From Callipepla californica brunnescens (lineage: Eukaryota; Chordata; Aves; Galliformes; Odontophoridae), in assembly GCA_023055505.1 (NCBI GenBank), contig JALIRH010000002.1:27579720-27643719 (forward strand): a stretch of 64,000 bases of DNA. Reading direction: 5' to 3'. The position numbers were made by a program, and so were the translations under genes. Below the pieces are notes generated by a model. It was not told the origin of the DNA, made no database searches, and worked only from the letters and a program-made list of their open reading frames with translations. Shown here in pieces: positions 37,401-52,859 of this stretch; position 1 is the first letter of the stretch; each line of letters opens with the position of its first letter.

Positions 37401-40400
37401 ACATGAAAAAGTAGTTGAGAAATGTCAAACTTGTGAAATGTGATAATTGGGTTAATGACAAGAATTAAAAAAAAAAAAAAAAAACTTGAAAAATTGAGGA
37501 CAAAAAAATATTTTATCAGACTGATGTTTTTTACCCTCAAATGAACTATAGATCACCTCAGTGGAAAACAGAATGATAATATTTTCTAGGGCTCCCATGA
37601 TTAAGAAAATAGTCCACAACTTGCTCCATTTTAAATTGTTCCCACCCTTGCTTAAAAAGAAATGCACTTACAATAATTTTATAGTATGTAAAATGAAAAC
37701 ACTTGGCCCATTGAGTTATGGGGAAACAACATGCAGAGTTTTACAGATAACAGTATCACTTAGAATCTTGCTGTTTCATTTAAGTTGCATTGATTTTTTT
37801 TATTTTTTATCATTTCTTCATTGAACCTAATTTGACTAACCCCTTTATTTGATATTACTTCTACTGTTCCTTTATTTCTCACTGAAAGAATGTAATAGCG
37901 ACAGAAATGATAGCAAAATATAAATAAAGGCTAGAAGTGGTGGTGTATCTTCCTAGAAGCATGAACATTTTTCTTTCTCTTTTGATTCCAGTGCTTTAAG
38001 TCTTTTTTTGTTAGGGGAGAATTTAATAAGACAAATAATCAGTCATGAAGAATGAAGTCGAACTCTACTAGTGACTGCTGAGACCAAATGATGCATTGTA
38101 CAAGAAAGAAGACAATACAGTAATACTTTGTAATAGAGGACACCAAAATCACAAGAAGCACACAGTGCAAGTTCTAAACTATTATAATGAACTCTAGGAC
38201 TGAAGACCAGACCTTAGTTTCTGATAATCTTGTTTTTTATTGCTTTGGCAGCACACAGATGCCTAAAAGCTCAATTAAATGGCTGGGTGAAAAGCTTCAA
38301 AATTGGAGTGGCTGCCCAGTGTCCCAGAAACATGCTGCTGATTCAAAGTGGATGTTAGCAGTTCCTGTGTACAGAATGCTATATTCCAAACAGCCATAAG
38401 CTTACCAAAATTAAATCAGTTCTGAAAATCTTGGAAATGTCTGAAATTTACCTCAGTAAGCTCCCTTATTTTCAAATGCAGAATAACACCAGGACATCAG
38501 AGCAATTCTGGAGACAAGTACATTTTTTAACATTCATGGTAAAGGAATATTTCAGTTAAAAGTTCTTAAAGAGTTGAAAAGAGAATAAAGCTTGTTTTAC
38601 TATCTATATTTTGAAAATGAGAAAGCACATCTAACTTTCTTCCTGAATGGAGCTATTAAATCTATTACGGAGGAAGTAAAGTGGAGTTTATAAGAATCTA
38701 GCCCTCTGAGAATTTCAATGGGTAAAAGCTGTGGAAATTTCACTTTATTGCCACCGTTCCGCCTACCACAAGGGAGCACTTGTAATATTGATTAAATTGG
38801 ACATGGACAGCAGAAAAATATGTAACATTTATCAAAGAGTACAAGTGCGAGAAAACAAAACCAGAATTTCCATTTGTAACTGTAGATTTTAGAAAAAATA
38901 AAGCAGAAGGAATGTGCCCTAAATGCAACAAAAACACTGTATTGCCTGTGTTTGCATCATTTTTTGGAGAAAATGCTGAACCTAGAAACACCACCTTCAA
39001 CCCAAAGCGAGCTACCCATCCTAGAAGATGCAGATTCAATTATGAACTTGGCCTCTGTCTCCTGACCTGTGCCAGACATCATTAATACCATCACTCCGCT
39101 CATGTTTATGGCTATATTGTTCAGTATTTAGACCTCAAGAAGTTTCACAAGTATTACTTTCTTAAGTGAAAATCCTACCAAGAAAAGTGGAATTCATGTT
39201 TTTTCCAGGAAACTAAAGAGATTAATCGGCATCTGCACCTGTGAGTGATCTGGTTCTTTTTGTATGCTTTGAATGCCTTTGTCAGATATTGTTCTACAGG
39301 ATTTGGGGAACAACATGAATAATATAGGAAGATCTCATCTTAAGGACCATAAATCCAGGCATTAAATGCCTTGGTTGTTTGGAATTAAGAATTGGTATTA
39401 ATAATGCCATGTCTAAATTTCTGGGGAAAGATTTTCCATTTTTCCTTTTTGAGTAAAGGCTGAAAATTTACTTGTTTGCTCATTTTTAAGCAGACCTTCA
39501 GTCACTTCCCAAAAGAGATCCTATTAAATTTTCTACTAAAAATGTCTTAATTAAGGATGCCCATAATTTTCACTATATCCATTAAAATATACACTACTGT
39601 TTTGAAAGAACCATATTTACTCTGTTTAAGAAGAATTAACCAAGAGAACAGTCTTTCCAAAAGCCTTATACAAAGATCTTTCTAACCCTAAATTCTAATA
39701 TAAGCAATGTGGAGATACTCTCTTTTTCATTGTTAATTATCATATCAGAACCTGCATATTTTTCTTAAAACACAATGTATGTTATTAGCCTACTAATAAT
39801 CTTTATTTTTTATATCACAATTGCTCTGCAAAATTTAAAAATATGTGCTCTAAAATTTTCAATAGTTGTAAAGATTGGTATCATCCACCAAGGGATTTGC
39901 TCTTTCTCATAAAGAGCTTTACACTTCCACTATCTATTTCAGGTTCGTCCCTGTAGACTAGTGAATTAGGAGTCAAACTTGCCTCTCAAAAAATTTTGTG
40001 AGTCTTCAAAATAGCAAAGGCAAAAACACTCAGTAAAACTATTTTACACATTCTAAAACAAAACAAAACAAAACAAAAAATAACAATACTAAAAGTTGTT
40101 CACATTGCAACCAATAAGCCTTTTTTCAGATATCACATGTGCTGCCAGGATTTCTCATTCTAAATCTGTGTTGGTAACACTTCTACCTCTGTCATAACAG
40201 TATTTGAGCTCGGGTTGTCAGCAAATATATCTAGGAGACTTAAAATCTTCTCTGAAAACCAGTCTGCGTGGAATGTAACTGAATAATGAAAATCTGTACA
40301 ATGCATATATCCCCCAGTGGTGAATAATATGTCAAATAGGAAAAAAATAATAAAAAAAAAAAAGATTTCAGCCACTGTGCATCCATAATGCATTTATTTC

Positions 40401-43400
40401 ACTGAAATCTTTATGAAAACTAAACATACAACGTAGGTTATTGTTACTTAACCAGCTCAGTGGAATAAAGGAATAAGGACCAACAGATGAACATTTTATG
40501 TTTGGAAGCCACCGGGATAAAATTATTTGATTCACAGCTACACCCAATATAGCTGAGTAACATAAACACTAATATCCTGTTTCTTACCCTGAATAGCAAA
40601 TCTTGTACTGCTTAGATCTAGGTCATATTGAACTAATGATACTTCATAAAAAGAAGAGAAAAGCTTATTGAATATTCTTGAGAAATCTCTGAAAACAGTA
40701 AATACCAGTACTTTATTACACACTCTGGAACAAATACAAAATTCTGCTAAGTTCTTAGTGCAGACCACAGCTAACTGGAAGCTTGGATGTTTCATAAGTG
40801 AGTTTCACCAAAGGTATCATACACTGAGATTCCAGACCCATGTGTCATGCCCTGAAACATCTGCAACAGAACATAACATTCTTAATAAATGAGATAAATA
40901 AAAGTGTGCATTTAATGAAATAATTCTGAAAATATATTTGTTCATCCACACAGATGAAAAGCTGTTTATGATTTCGCTTGATGGGAAGGGAAATTTATAA
41001 GGAAAATTCTTCAGTTCAGCTCAAATACACCTGGAGTATTTCTATAAGAAGACAATATATGACTTCAGGAGTATATTTGTCAAAAAGATATTGATTTAAA
41101 GAATGTGTGCGAATATTCATATTTCCTTCCACACATCAGTAAAGAAGAAAAAAACATTCCAGTTGATAGTATTTAATATCACAGCGAAAAAAAATCCACA
41201 CATAAGGGAAGGTAACTACTGAGAAAATGCAAGATTGCATTTTTATGCTAAATTGATGCTAATTATATTACCACTTATACCACATTCTCATCCAACTCTT
41301 GCAAATTGCTACAAACAATTAAGAGCAAAAATCCATTCAAGTTAATAAAACGACAAATTTTCTGCTACTTCAGAGTATTGTAGCCTGAGTTGGTTTTCAT
41401 CTGCAATTCCTGAAAATAACTCCATGATTTTTTATTTTTATTTTTACACTTCATAATCAGGATGGGGATCTGAACTGTGAATTCATCCAAACCAGTCTCC
41501 TTTTAGTGCTTTGATTTTTAGCTGATCCAAACCACTTCTGATGTTTCAAGCAAGGCAATGGCAACATACCTTCTTGTTATTATTTATGCATGGAAGGCCA
41601 AACCAAATGCTTGGGTGGGTCGCTGAAGACATGAAGTAGGTAGTTTTTTCCATCCACAGGACCCCATTTACATTTAAATGAACTTGCTCCTTGAGAAAGA
41701 TTGGCTCCAGCAGAGAATACCACGTGACCACAGACATTGAAATTAAATCACAATCACGAGGATAGAGGCCACCAACATACTGCTAAAAGCAACCAACATC
41801 ATGTTTTTCCACTGCCTCGTCAGTAATAAAGAGAAAATGATCTATAAGATGCAGGATATTATATTGTCTTAATCAGTGTGCATAATAAGACTGTTTCCCA
41901 AAGCAAGAGTCGCAGAGAAGCAAAGCTACCTCTTCCATGACTAGATTTTTCAGCAGAGGTAGGAAAATTGCCATGTGCAGCTTCAGGGCTTAAATGGATG
42001 ATTTCTCCTAGCTGATGCTGGAGTGGCACTGACTTGACAAATGTGGGAAAGTCCTCAGCTGTGAGATGGGGGCTTAGGTTGTGGGCTCATGGTCAATTGA
42101 AAGGTTGCATTAAATGTAAATTATAGGACTGTTACTTAGATATATACCCTTCTCAACCAGGTGAAAGGCAAACAGCGCCCTGCACTAATTCACAGATGAA
42201 CTGGTTGATAGGCTTGCTGAATAAGGCAAGCAGGCAGGCAGCAGGCAATTATAATCCTCATCTTTGAAGGAAGGAAGGAAAGGTATTTTTATATAAAACC
42301 ATATTAAATTTCCTTTTTTAAGTGCCTCTATGTATTTCTCTTTTCAATTTATATGGAAAAGTATTAAGCAAAAATCTACAGCAGAACTGGCAGTAAATAT
42401 CACAGTAACAATTGCTCTTTTATTAAATATTTATTGAAATAAATTCCTTTGCTTTCTCATTTTTCTTTTTCTGCTTCCAATATTTATTTACAGCTGATTA
42501 TTAACATCTGCCAGTGTAACAGTTTCATCTGTACAGAAGCCGAAGGGTAAAAAAGTCACACACCCCCTCTAACATGACCTGTAGTTAGACAGAAAACAGT
42601 TTTCCCAGTCACCGCTTGGCTTCCTGTCTGTGACCTCTGAAAAGCATTGGAGGCCAGGGTTAATGGCCTTTCCAATCTCTGTGATAAGAATTCATTTTGT
42701 TCTATTACCAGCAGTTATCTCAGGAGCCTGCTGCATCACTTCAGCAGGGTTCAATCAATGAGAGGACCTAATGAAGTAACCAGCTGTAGCTCTATTTCCC
42801 TGGTCAACTCTATCAGACAAATAAGATCTATCAGTCACATCTTAAGGCTGATCCGAGAAACAGTATCTTCACATGCTGAACCCATATGCATATGAACTAG
42901 TGATACCTGTCCCTTTCTTTTTATTCTTCCCCTTCAGTTTGGCTTTTTTTTTGTTGGTGGTGGTGTTTTTTCTTGCAGAAAACACAATGAAATGGGTTTG
43001 AAATTTTGCAACAGCAGTAATGCTGGACTGAGAAACAGCAGATTTTCAGAACACCAGAAAACTTCCGAATTGACAGCAAAAATAGCGTAAATTATATTAT
43101 GACAGATTCTTTTTTTTTTTTTTCAGACAAACTCTATTCTCTTTTGCACCACAAAAAATTGTTTATTAATTTCTGCCATGAATTGCTGTGTCATAAACAG
43201 TTTTAATTAATGGGACTTAATCCTTTGTTTGCCACTTAGAAAGGAAATATAATTATGGCAATACATTTCAGTTAAATGTCAGTCAAAATAATTGTCAGGC
43301 TATTTCATATTTAAATCACATCACTGAAAAGAAAAATGTTACTTCTGAAAAAATTTTACATATATAATTTTGTGATTTGTTATAATTAACTTTATCCTTG

Positions 43401-44329
43401 CGCGCTTCAAAAAAGGGCTTAATTACTTAAAAGAACCAATCTTTTAAAAGCGCCGGATCTCAAATTTGAAATATAAGGAAAATAATAATAAAGGACAGCT
43501 TCATGACTTCAGAGCTCTGTACATCAAAGTATGACTTTATAATTAATCAGAGTGTATGAGAAAAGTGCTATGTATAATGCTTGTACTAAAATGTCCGGCC
43601 TGACTTCACTAATAAGTGTGACAAGCTCCATTGTAGCAGGACCCTACAGGTAAATAACTGAGCATGCTTTGGAAAGGCAGCACTAGAAGAGCGTCATGTT
43701 TGCTGAAATGTTGAAAGCCACATGTAGCTAAGTTTATTTTATTAGGTTAATCTAAAGGAATCTCATGAAATGAAATTTGTATCCTTTTAGCTTAACGGTG
43801 TGCTTTGTCAAATAGAAATGAAAGAAAGCCTGACTATGTGCTGCTATGCAGAAAAAGAGACAGTATCCAAGAAATAAAGCTAAAAATGGTAACTGCTCAA
43901 CATGCACATATACAGTACACAGAAACATCCATATAATTAAACGTAAGTAGCATTTTGCATATAGTAACACATCTGATGGGTTATGACACATAAATTCTAG
44001 AGTACATGTGCTTCAAATAAGCTCTTATATCTCTTTTCCCTGTGCATGAAACAAAGGCATTCTTTTGCAATCTCCCTGTATTCATAAAACAATAGGAATA
44101 CTACTTATACCATTGAAAGATATCCAAGCAATCTTCTTCCTTGTTCTTTTTTTAATTTTAAAACAGTTTAATCAAAAGCTAAGGGAAGAATGTGTTTTAA
44201 TAGTGCTCCTTGGTATATAACGAGAGCACGTTTATGCCACAGATACCTAAGTACAATTGAAGAGACCTGAAATATCTATGCCACATATGTAAACAGATAA
44301 GATTATGCCTAGCAGGCATTTTGGGAACA

Positions 44330-44520
44330 TCTGTCAATTTTTTATGGAACGCACTGATTGTGGGCTATTGATTGCATTTAAACAAAGTTGTTTCAAAAAA
44401 AATCAGCTAACAATTCGTGTAGAAAGGACTGATCAATATTTAAATGACTCTCCTTATTGATTTAAAATTAACTTTCAATTAAGAGATCCATAGGACTCTT
44501 AACTGCGACACTTATCCATT
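44330..44520. promoter_or_regulatory. AT-rich stretch with many homeodomain-like cores, possible conserved element
   Basis: The block contains dense ATTGATT, TTAAAT, CAATTAA and TGATCAATATTTAAATGAC motifs without simple-repeat periodicity or recognisable mobile sequence. Such composition is common in conserved non-coding elements of developmental genes. It is also what AT-rich intron gives by chance. Nothing else supports function. Confidence 0.15.
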
Positions 44521-45362
44521 CAAGAGAAAGTAAAGGTACATTTATCGATACACTTAAACAGCAGTGGCTGGTTTCCTATTGATTCAGTCATTTGCGCTGG
44601 GATTCGTTAGCGTCATCAGGCTTTAACTCGCTTACTAGGTCTTCACAGTGTGCAATACTGCAAGATGCAGGAATGTACAAAACGACGCGGGGGAAGAGAA
44701 CAGAATTAGAAGACCTATGCAGAGGTAAGTCATACATACGCTTTTTTTGTCTCCTGATGAAGGAAGAGTACCTTTAAAAACTGCCTAGATTTTGGATTTG
44801 GTCGAGAACAAATTCTTGCCAAGCCATGGAAGAAGAACCATATAAATGAATGAAATCTTTCTATAATATTGGTAGGTAACTGTTCTATTGGCTCCCATTG
44901 ACTCGAACAAGATCACCTATTTGTGTATATTGATTAACATTTAATCAATAAGAACGTTAGCTCTTTGTTTACAGAATTTTTTTTTTTTAAGTGGCAGTGC
45001 TGTGATGCCCTGCGTAGGTCTGTCAGTGAAAATATTTATGAGATATTTAAGGCCAATGTAATTTAATATTTCAATTAAGGAATCAGCCATTGTATGGATT
45101 TTGAGAGAATTATTGAGACATTTTAAAGTAAACAAGAGTAAGAGTGTATCTCTGTTTTTGAGACAAAATCAAATGTATTTGAACTAAACAAAAATATACG
45201 ACAATAGCATAGCTGTAACTATAAACATGTGCAAAAGTATCAGCACATTTAGAAACACAAATTAAAACCAGGACTGTAATTACATACTTCATTATTTATA
45301 TGTATTCTGGGTATTTTAGTATACTAAGGAAGCTGGACATGTAATCTCTATAGTTAATAACA

Positions 45363-45434
45363 GACCAAATTCATCCCAGGTGTAATTTCATTGAAGTCAG
45401 TGGACCTGGAACTGCACCTGGAATGAATTTGGCC
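45363..45434. repeat. Ancient palindromic interspersed repeat (MITE-like)
   Basis: The left arm ACCAAATTCATCCCAGGTGT (from 45364) and the right arm CACCTGGAATGAATTTGGCC (to 45433) are inverted repeats, differing at a few bases over about 25. The loop holds TTCATTGAAGTCAGTGG, itself a partial palindrome. The GGGCCAAATTCAT...CATTGAAGTCAATGG pattern is what I remember from old repeats shared by birds, turtles and crocodilians. I do not assign a family name. Confidence 0.7.
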
Positions 45435-47100
45435 CAGTGCTATGAATGCCTCCTGACTCTCGCCAGCCTAGATTTACATATAAGATATAACACAAAAATG
45501 AAATAAAAATAGAAGATGTCCAGGAGGCACAGCATGTTTACAGAACAGAGTGGTAATAACCTTGCCTGATATATATGTAGTAGTGCTGTGCTTAGGCAGG
45601 CAGTATTGCTGGGAATGGGGGAGGGTTGACTCTGCAGTGGCTCAGGTTCGCCTGTCCCTTCATCTCACTGCCTCTCTTTTTCTCTCTCCTTCTGTTTTCA
45701 AAGCTGCATAACCCAGACCTGTCCAGTGAAAAGAAGCTGCCCCAAATGACCCATTCATTACCTATTCATTTGTTGTGATGTAATCTTTGGGAGGAAATAA
45801 AAATGCTGCAATATACTAAGGTTTAAAGACTAGAACCTTTTCTGATCAACTAAGATTATTCTTCAAACTGGGAATCTTAATCAGAACCTATATAGAATTT
45901 AACTGTATGTGATCATCAGTATGTTTTGTAAAAAGAGAAAAAATGTAGACTTTGCTATCAAAACAGAACAAATAAACTCTTCAAAATCTGGATGCTTTTA
46001 TATTCTCACAAGCTGCTGCTGCTTCCATTATTTTCTCTGTCTACTACAGGTTAAATCATACTTATGAAAGGCTCATCTGCAGAGTTATGATATGAATCAG
46101 TGGTATCTTTAGGATCATAATAATGCAAAAAACTGATTATGACCTCTTGCTGCTGTGTGAGTCAAGATCAGAAAAAAAACAGCGTGTAAATGCAAAGAAA
46201 ATACCTCCTCTTAAAATGTCTAAATCACATAATGTTAGTGTAACATAATTTGGAATATATTATGATGGTTACAATTACTAAAAAGTGCCTGATGCCATTA
46301 TTTCCAACTGGAAATTAGATGATTATACTAATTAAGTGATAGCAGGTGGTATAGGATGACTGCTACAGTCTTCTCTGATCTGCGGAGAGAGATGCGTGGT
46401 TCAGTGTTTAAAACACCCAGGAATAGTAACAATTGGTTTAAACAGTATTCTGTCCCAAGATGGAGAAGAAGGATTCACTTTGATTTAACACTTCCTTATC
46501 GCATCAAAGAGGCAAAGAAGCATCTTTTATGGATTGGCTTAGAAAAAGAATGCTACTGGTTCAGCTTCTACCCTTGTAACTAACATCTCCTGGAGATGCT
46601 AGAAGTACAGCATGAAATGAATTCCAATAGAGTAATATAATTCTAAAATGCCAGCAACGTTCTTTAAATTACAACTGGCCCAAATTCATCACTACTGCTT
46701 TTAACTCCCTCAGTTCAGAAGTACCCATAGGTGTACTACTGAGAATCTCTGAATTGATCAAATTGGAAATAGTCTAGTGAAATAACTATTTATTCTGGTA
46801 ATAAAAGAACTAAATATTTTTAGGAATGCCTGTGGTCATTAAACACAAATTAATTTGAATTTTAACTTAATTTACTAAGCAGTAATTATACGTTATTTTT
46901 ACTGCAGTATTTGGAGATCATTCACAACAACAAAATTTAGACAAATAATCCTATAGTTTCATTAATCATTTCAGGTCTTGTTTTTCTTGACATTTCTGCA
47001 CCATTTTCAGATTGAAGAAAAGCTAAGTTATCACCATCGATTTCTTTTCCAGATCAGCCATCATTAGTTTAAAGAATATGAGATGTACTTAAGAAGCCAT

Positions 47101-47143
47101 TCTCTTTTTTTCTTTTTTCTTTTTTTTTTTTTGGGGGGGGGGG
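47101..47143. repeat. Pyrimidine-rich run abutting an 11-G run
   Basis: A T-rich stretch ending in a run of 12 T residues is followed immediately by 11 G residues. The homopolymer junction is hard to sequence, so base counts may be unreliable. Confidence 0.85.
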
Positions 47144-50100
47144 ACATCCATACATTTCTGGAGTGTGACCTAAGTTTAAGAATGGCAGGGAAGCAGATCT
47201 GTCGAAGAAGAGGCATGCTGTGCAAGAATACAACCAACGTATGCCTAAGAGGCAAACCCAGTAATTCTTATAAATGATGGAAAATAAATGTTATCTAATT
47301 TCTGAAAATCTCTTATCTAGCTTTATCTGTCTCTGTAGCATTCATTTAAACTTTGTTATTTTATTTCTTGTTATAGACCGAAAGCACAGCTGATAAGACT
47401 TGCGTTTAGATATATTTGTAACATGCTATGATATCTTGCAGGACAGCTAGTTCATTTTAAAAATTACTGCCTCCTCCCTCCATGTCTACGAAAGTCTTAC
47501 CTTTGCTACAATTTCAAGTAATGTCTGTGCCACAAAAATTTTCACAGATGAATGCAAGAGAAAGCAAAATTTGACAGTAAAAGCCAAAAAGGTATTGTTT
47601 TCCTCAGAGTGCTGCACATTGCATTGTTCTGGAATTCTCTCTCAGTGATGATATTTGTAAACTAAGGATACTCCACTCCTCTTCGTGGAGAAGAATTCAC
47701 AATTGTTTGTGTGTGCTAAGATGATAGTATGTACATTACATGAGATGTCTGTACTGAGTACAAAAAAAGAAACATTCTCCAGTTTATAAACCTAAATAAA
47801 CATCTTTTCTCTTCAGAGCAAAACATGAAAGTTTGTGAAAATCACTCATCTCATTTTATTTTTATGTTTTAATAGAACTAAATGGAATGGAACTAAACTT
47901 CTGATTACAAAAAATGCCTCATCTCCTCTGTGAATACTAAACTGCTTGGCTTTTAGACTAGCATCACACAGATGTTCTTCTGTGAATTGATATTACAGTT
48001 GCATCTTTTACTGAACAAAATTTAAGTAAATTTCCCTGAATGAACATGAAAAATACCTCCCTCTCCAAGGCTAAAATAAAAACCTTTACTCCTACACTCC
48101 AGGACATTCAATTAGCTGTGTAAATGGGAATAATGGTAGACAGTTACTCAGAAGCAGCTATTGGAGAAATTTGAACTTGTTGTTCAACTAAAGAAAATAA
48201 CATTATCGTACTGGAGGCGTGAGGCCAACCCTCTTAATGTTCACATGCCACTGATTAGTTCAGCCTTAGTTGAACAAAAATCCTTAATCTTCTCTTTTTA
48301 ATATTGAAGAGGTAAACCCTCTTTCACCTGCATGTGGAGTCTCCTTTTCATCAAAGCTCAGGAGATTCCTGCAACAAAATCAATGTATGCATGTTCAGAG
48401 CAGTTTTCAGGGTTTTGTAAGACAAATCTTTCAAATGGGAGCTAGTTTAATGCTATTGAGCTGAGTTTCGATCTGACAGAGTGAGTGAACAACACAGAAA
48501 CAGTTCACTTACCACTGCTCACACTACAGGAGGTGAGAATCAGGTACAGCTCTGTACAAATACAGCTGTGCTATTTCTCAGTAAACTCTTACTGTACCTA
48601 ATCCAATGTTAAATGCAGCAATACAGTGTTTAAACAAACAAAGATTTAAGAAGGAAATGCGATTTATTTTTCCACAGTAATGAGAGATAATTAGTTCTGA
48701 ATTTCAGAGCTTGCTTGCAATGCTGTGAGCCTATGGTTTTCCCATTTAAAACAGTGACAACAAAGATCATCTCTGCCAAGTTTAACGGAGCTGAGCTAGT
48801 GTTAAACTGATTTTATCTGGAGCACTGTCAGGCCCTGTGTTCTAACATACCAAACGTACCTGACATATGATTAACAAATATCCTGTTCTGCATTTCCCTC
48901 ATGTTTTAAAACTTCAAACAACTCAATTTCTAGATTTTTTTTTAGATAAAAAGAATAGTTGAATAAAGATTTAATTAATTTTATTACCAGACTTTGTAGT
49001 CTAATATTAGTTTTAGCATAGCTTTGTATAGACAGATTTTTTTGCTTCTGTGCTCTGAATCTCTGAATTCTACTATTATAAAGCTTAGGTCTGCTCACAT
49101 TTTATTTCACTTCAGAGAAAACGATATTATAGCTGCATCCTTATCACTGTTGTATCATGACAGTTTCCATTACCATAGATCTGATTGAAAAATGAACACT
49201 AGTGATTTCTTGAGCTCTACATTATCTGGAAAAATACGGGATGTTTCTGCATCCCTTCATTTTAATAAACAAAACAGTGAGACTTCTATAATACATAGAG
49301 TGAGCATACAATCCAAATAAAAACACAAATAAACTAGACAAAATGAGCAGTACTATATCCTAGGCATTTCACCTTAAACTTTGGTGGGGTGGGGGGATGG
49401 GAGAAGGACATTCACTACAATGCTTTATGATTTGTATATTAGACTGACAAAACAGCCACAACACACATTCAACTTTTGCCAGTGCATTTTACTATTGATG
49501 AGACAGTATCCTAATAAGACTACCAGAGACTCAAAGGAATAGCATTTACACTGATCTAGTTCAGTTACAGTGGTCTGGGCCCAGAAAAGTGTTATCATCA
49601 GCTTGCCTTTCACTATCCAGTTCTAATTCTTAGCTTGAAGTAAATAAGAAATGTAATTATGTTATTTTCTTAACTATTTAGTTAATCCTGAAAGTTGCTC
49701 CTTTCAGGGTACGCACCTATAACCTCACAAAGAGGTAAATTAGTTCAATTTGTTCTGATGTCCCCAAACACCTGTTGATGTATTTAAAAAATATAATAAT
49801 CCATATAGAAGTATTAGATAGACTAATATATCAACATGTTTCACATGCTGCGTAATACAAACGAGTGTAAAAGATAAAAGAGTAAAAAAAGTACCAGGTT
49901 CAGTAGAGGTTCATCATATTAGAAAATTTCCAGTAGGTTTCTCATTTTCCTTATAATAAAAATGACTATTACCTAATGTAATTGAATAACTCTCTGATAA
50001 TTACAACATCAGCATTTTAATAGTATATAAATAACCTATCCCCTAATTACCATTTAGCTAAATTTTTCATATATTGCAGTATTATTAAAGAAGGTTCTTG

Positions 50101-52859
50101 GTAGAGTACTTCACCCTTTCAACAACAATTAATAATTTAATTATCAGGTCATTTTTTAAAAACAAAAGCTTATGTAGAAAGAGCAAGGAGGCTCACAATT
50201 GAAAGGAGAGATCTCTTTTATGCTATAATCATGGCTTCATGGCTATATTAGTGTAAGATTCTTTCATGGCTTATTTCTCTTTCAGAACAGCCTTTCAGTA
50301 GGATTTATACCTACTCTTTCGTACTGTGAATAAAATTCTCAAAATATAAGTGCATCAATCTGGTTTGGAGCACAGAAAGAGGCATTTCCTCATGCCAACT
50401 AATTTTTCACATTTTGTGTATTTGTTTTTATCAGAACACATCGAGTAATGTCACTTCAGTTTTTATATGACTTCACGAATTAGAGGTGAAATGCACTGTC
50501 AGAAATAGAAACTGAATTTTCTTCCATCAAGCATTTAAACAGTCACACCTTCCTTTTCCCTGATATCAGAAGGAAAGTTAGGTGCATGGCTCAGGGAAAC
50601 ACTGTCAGGCAGAAAGAAGCAATCCTTACTCATGCATAGCCTGAGTAAGAAGCTAAGTGTCTGAAAAGCTTTGAATCATGGATGACCCTGTAGCATAACA
50701 GAATTGTGTTAAATGAGTGGCTGACAATCATGATTGTGGTTCACACAGCAATGATACTTAGAGAGCACAGTATGAGCTGCAACATTAATGTTTCCAGACT
50801 TTATAATCAGTGTCATATTTTGCTAATTTCCAGGCACTTGATTTACCTCATGACAGAGAATGCCCCAGTTAAACTTTTATCCACTGCCAGAATTTCAAAA
50901 TGTCATCTTGAGTTTTATAGAAACCTTATTCTTTTTGTAAGTAATTAACTAAGGCATAGTTTGTATGGCAATTAGAAACCACTTGCTTGCAGAAGCTTGT
51001 AAGCATTATGTAATTTTTTTAAACTACAAGTACATATGCGTATTCTTGCCTCCAGCTTAAATACAGTGAATGTTGTAGTTGGTTGCACAGGAATTGTCTC
51101 AAGAACATTAAAGCAAGCCAAACACGATTGTATTCCAACTAAAATTGCTCTCTTTATACCGTGTATTGAAACTTGATAACTGTTGGTTATAAAATTCCTT
51201 TGATTTTCTGTAGGTAATAAAATACTTTGGCAATTACTATTGACAGTTCTGGATAATCTTGAAGGCTGCCTTGCCTGAAGAAGATGAGTGTTACAAATCA
51301 CTCCACTGAAAGAGGGAAGAACAGCAGCAGGCAGCAGACAGGTTTCAATTTCACAATGCTGATTATCTCATTCGTGATTCTATGCATGCCTAAATCTAAG
51401 GATCCCTCAAGCAGCTATATGGACTTCTACTTTTAAAATGCCTATTACGCTTTCATACTTTTTGCTGCTTCCTGAAGAGTGCCATTTCACCAAGCTTAAA
51501 TAGCAGAAAATTGCACTGCTTTTCCTCTGCCCATCTCCTCAATCTCTATTAACCTGCACAAGAACAAAGGAGTATGATAGTCCAGCTATAGGTTGGGAAA
51601 TAGGTTTGAAGTTGTTTTTCATTTACTAGTGCCTATCTCCCTGATTCATAAACGTATTTGAACAATAACATTATTTTAATACGTTATCTAATGACTAAAA
51701 ATGTGGCCTTTAATTACATCTAAATTTAAACTAATAAATACACAGTGAATTCAAAAATACACGCAGCTATTTTTTACACAGGCATCAAATGATGCTGTAG
51801 TGCTGTTGGTATGTGTCAAAGCTTAAACAGAAAAGGAATAAAAAAGGAAATAGCAAAATATATATATATTTTTTTCTTTTCTATTTAGGCTGCAAGAGAA
51901 CAAGCAGAAGCAGCTACAAGCAGAAAGGAAAATTGTTGAAGCACCTGGTTCTAATGCTTGCAGTAGGCCTTTATTAGATGTCATAAACTGAATGATGCAT
52001 TACTCTGTGGATGACTTATAGCCTGCAAATGTTGAGGTAAAATGGAGGACAAAGAATTCTTTGAAAACAAAAAGGTTAAATGTTCCTTTTAAATCAAACA
52101 ATACTTATTAAACGGAGAAATCATAATAGGCTCAGAGAGATTGGAGACTGTTTCTATTATTTTTTTAATGTATTTCTGTACTACCTTAACAAATAAAAAG
52201 TATTTTACTTTAGTATTTCATACTTTATGTAAGAATGATTTGAAGTCTATCCTACATTTCATCTGTATTATTAAACCAGGAAAAACATTTAAAAATCCTT
52301 TTGCTGATACAGGTTTTGCGAACCAATCTCAAATCTAAATAATTGCATTAACATTCACACATGCTGTCAGCCACCACCAACAAAAAGGTAATTTTGTCCA
52401 TCAGAAAATGTTTTAAAATAAGTCTGCTTTGCATTTAAAAAGATAAAAGAATGTTTTCTAAAATGACAATTGCCGGTTGGCCATCGATTCTGAGCTTTAA
52501 TCTCATGGCCTACTCAAATTTCCCATTATGTCTCACTGAGGCTTAGAGGGATAGAAAGGCCGAACTGTGGGCCTGCAACAAAAGTGGAGGGGGGTTACAG
52601 CGTTAAGAAACACAGCTGTTGCTCACAAACTGCAAATGTTAGAATAACTCACTACTTGTTGGGGTTTTTTTCCTTGCTGCTAATAAAAACTTAAAGTGTT
52701 TTGCATGCTTTCTATAAACAGTGCACTTAAGTTTTATAATCTAGTACATCTTATTAAGCGTGAAGTCTGCTGATCCCTAAATTATTCATAACATGGTCCA
52801 GACTGATTAAGATTGGCTTGTTAAGGAGCACAAGAAGCAATTAAACTGACAAGGCAGTA

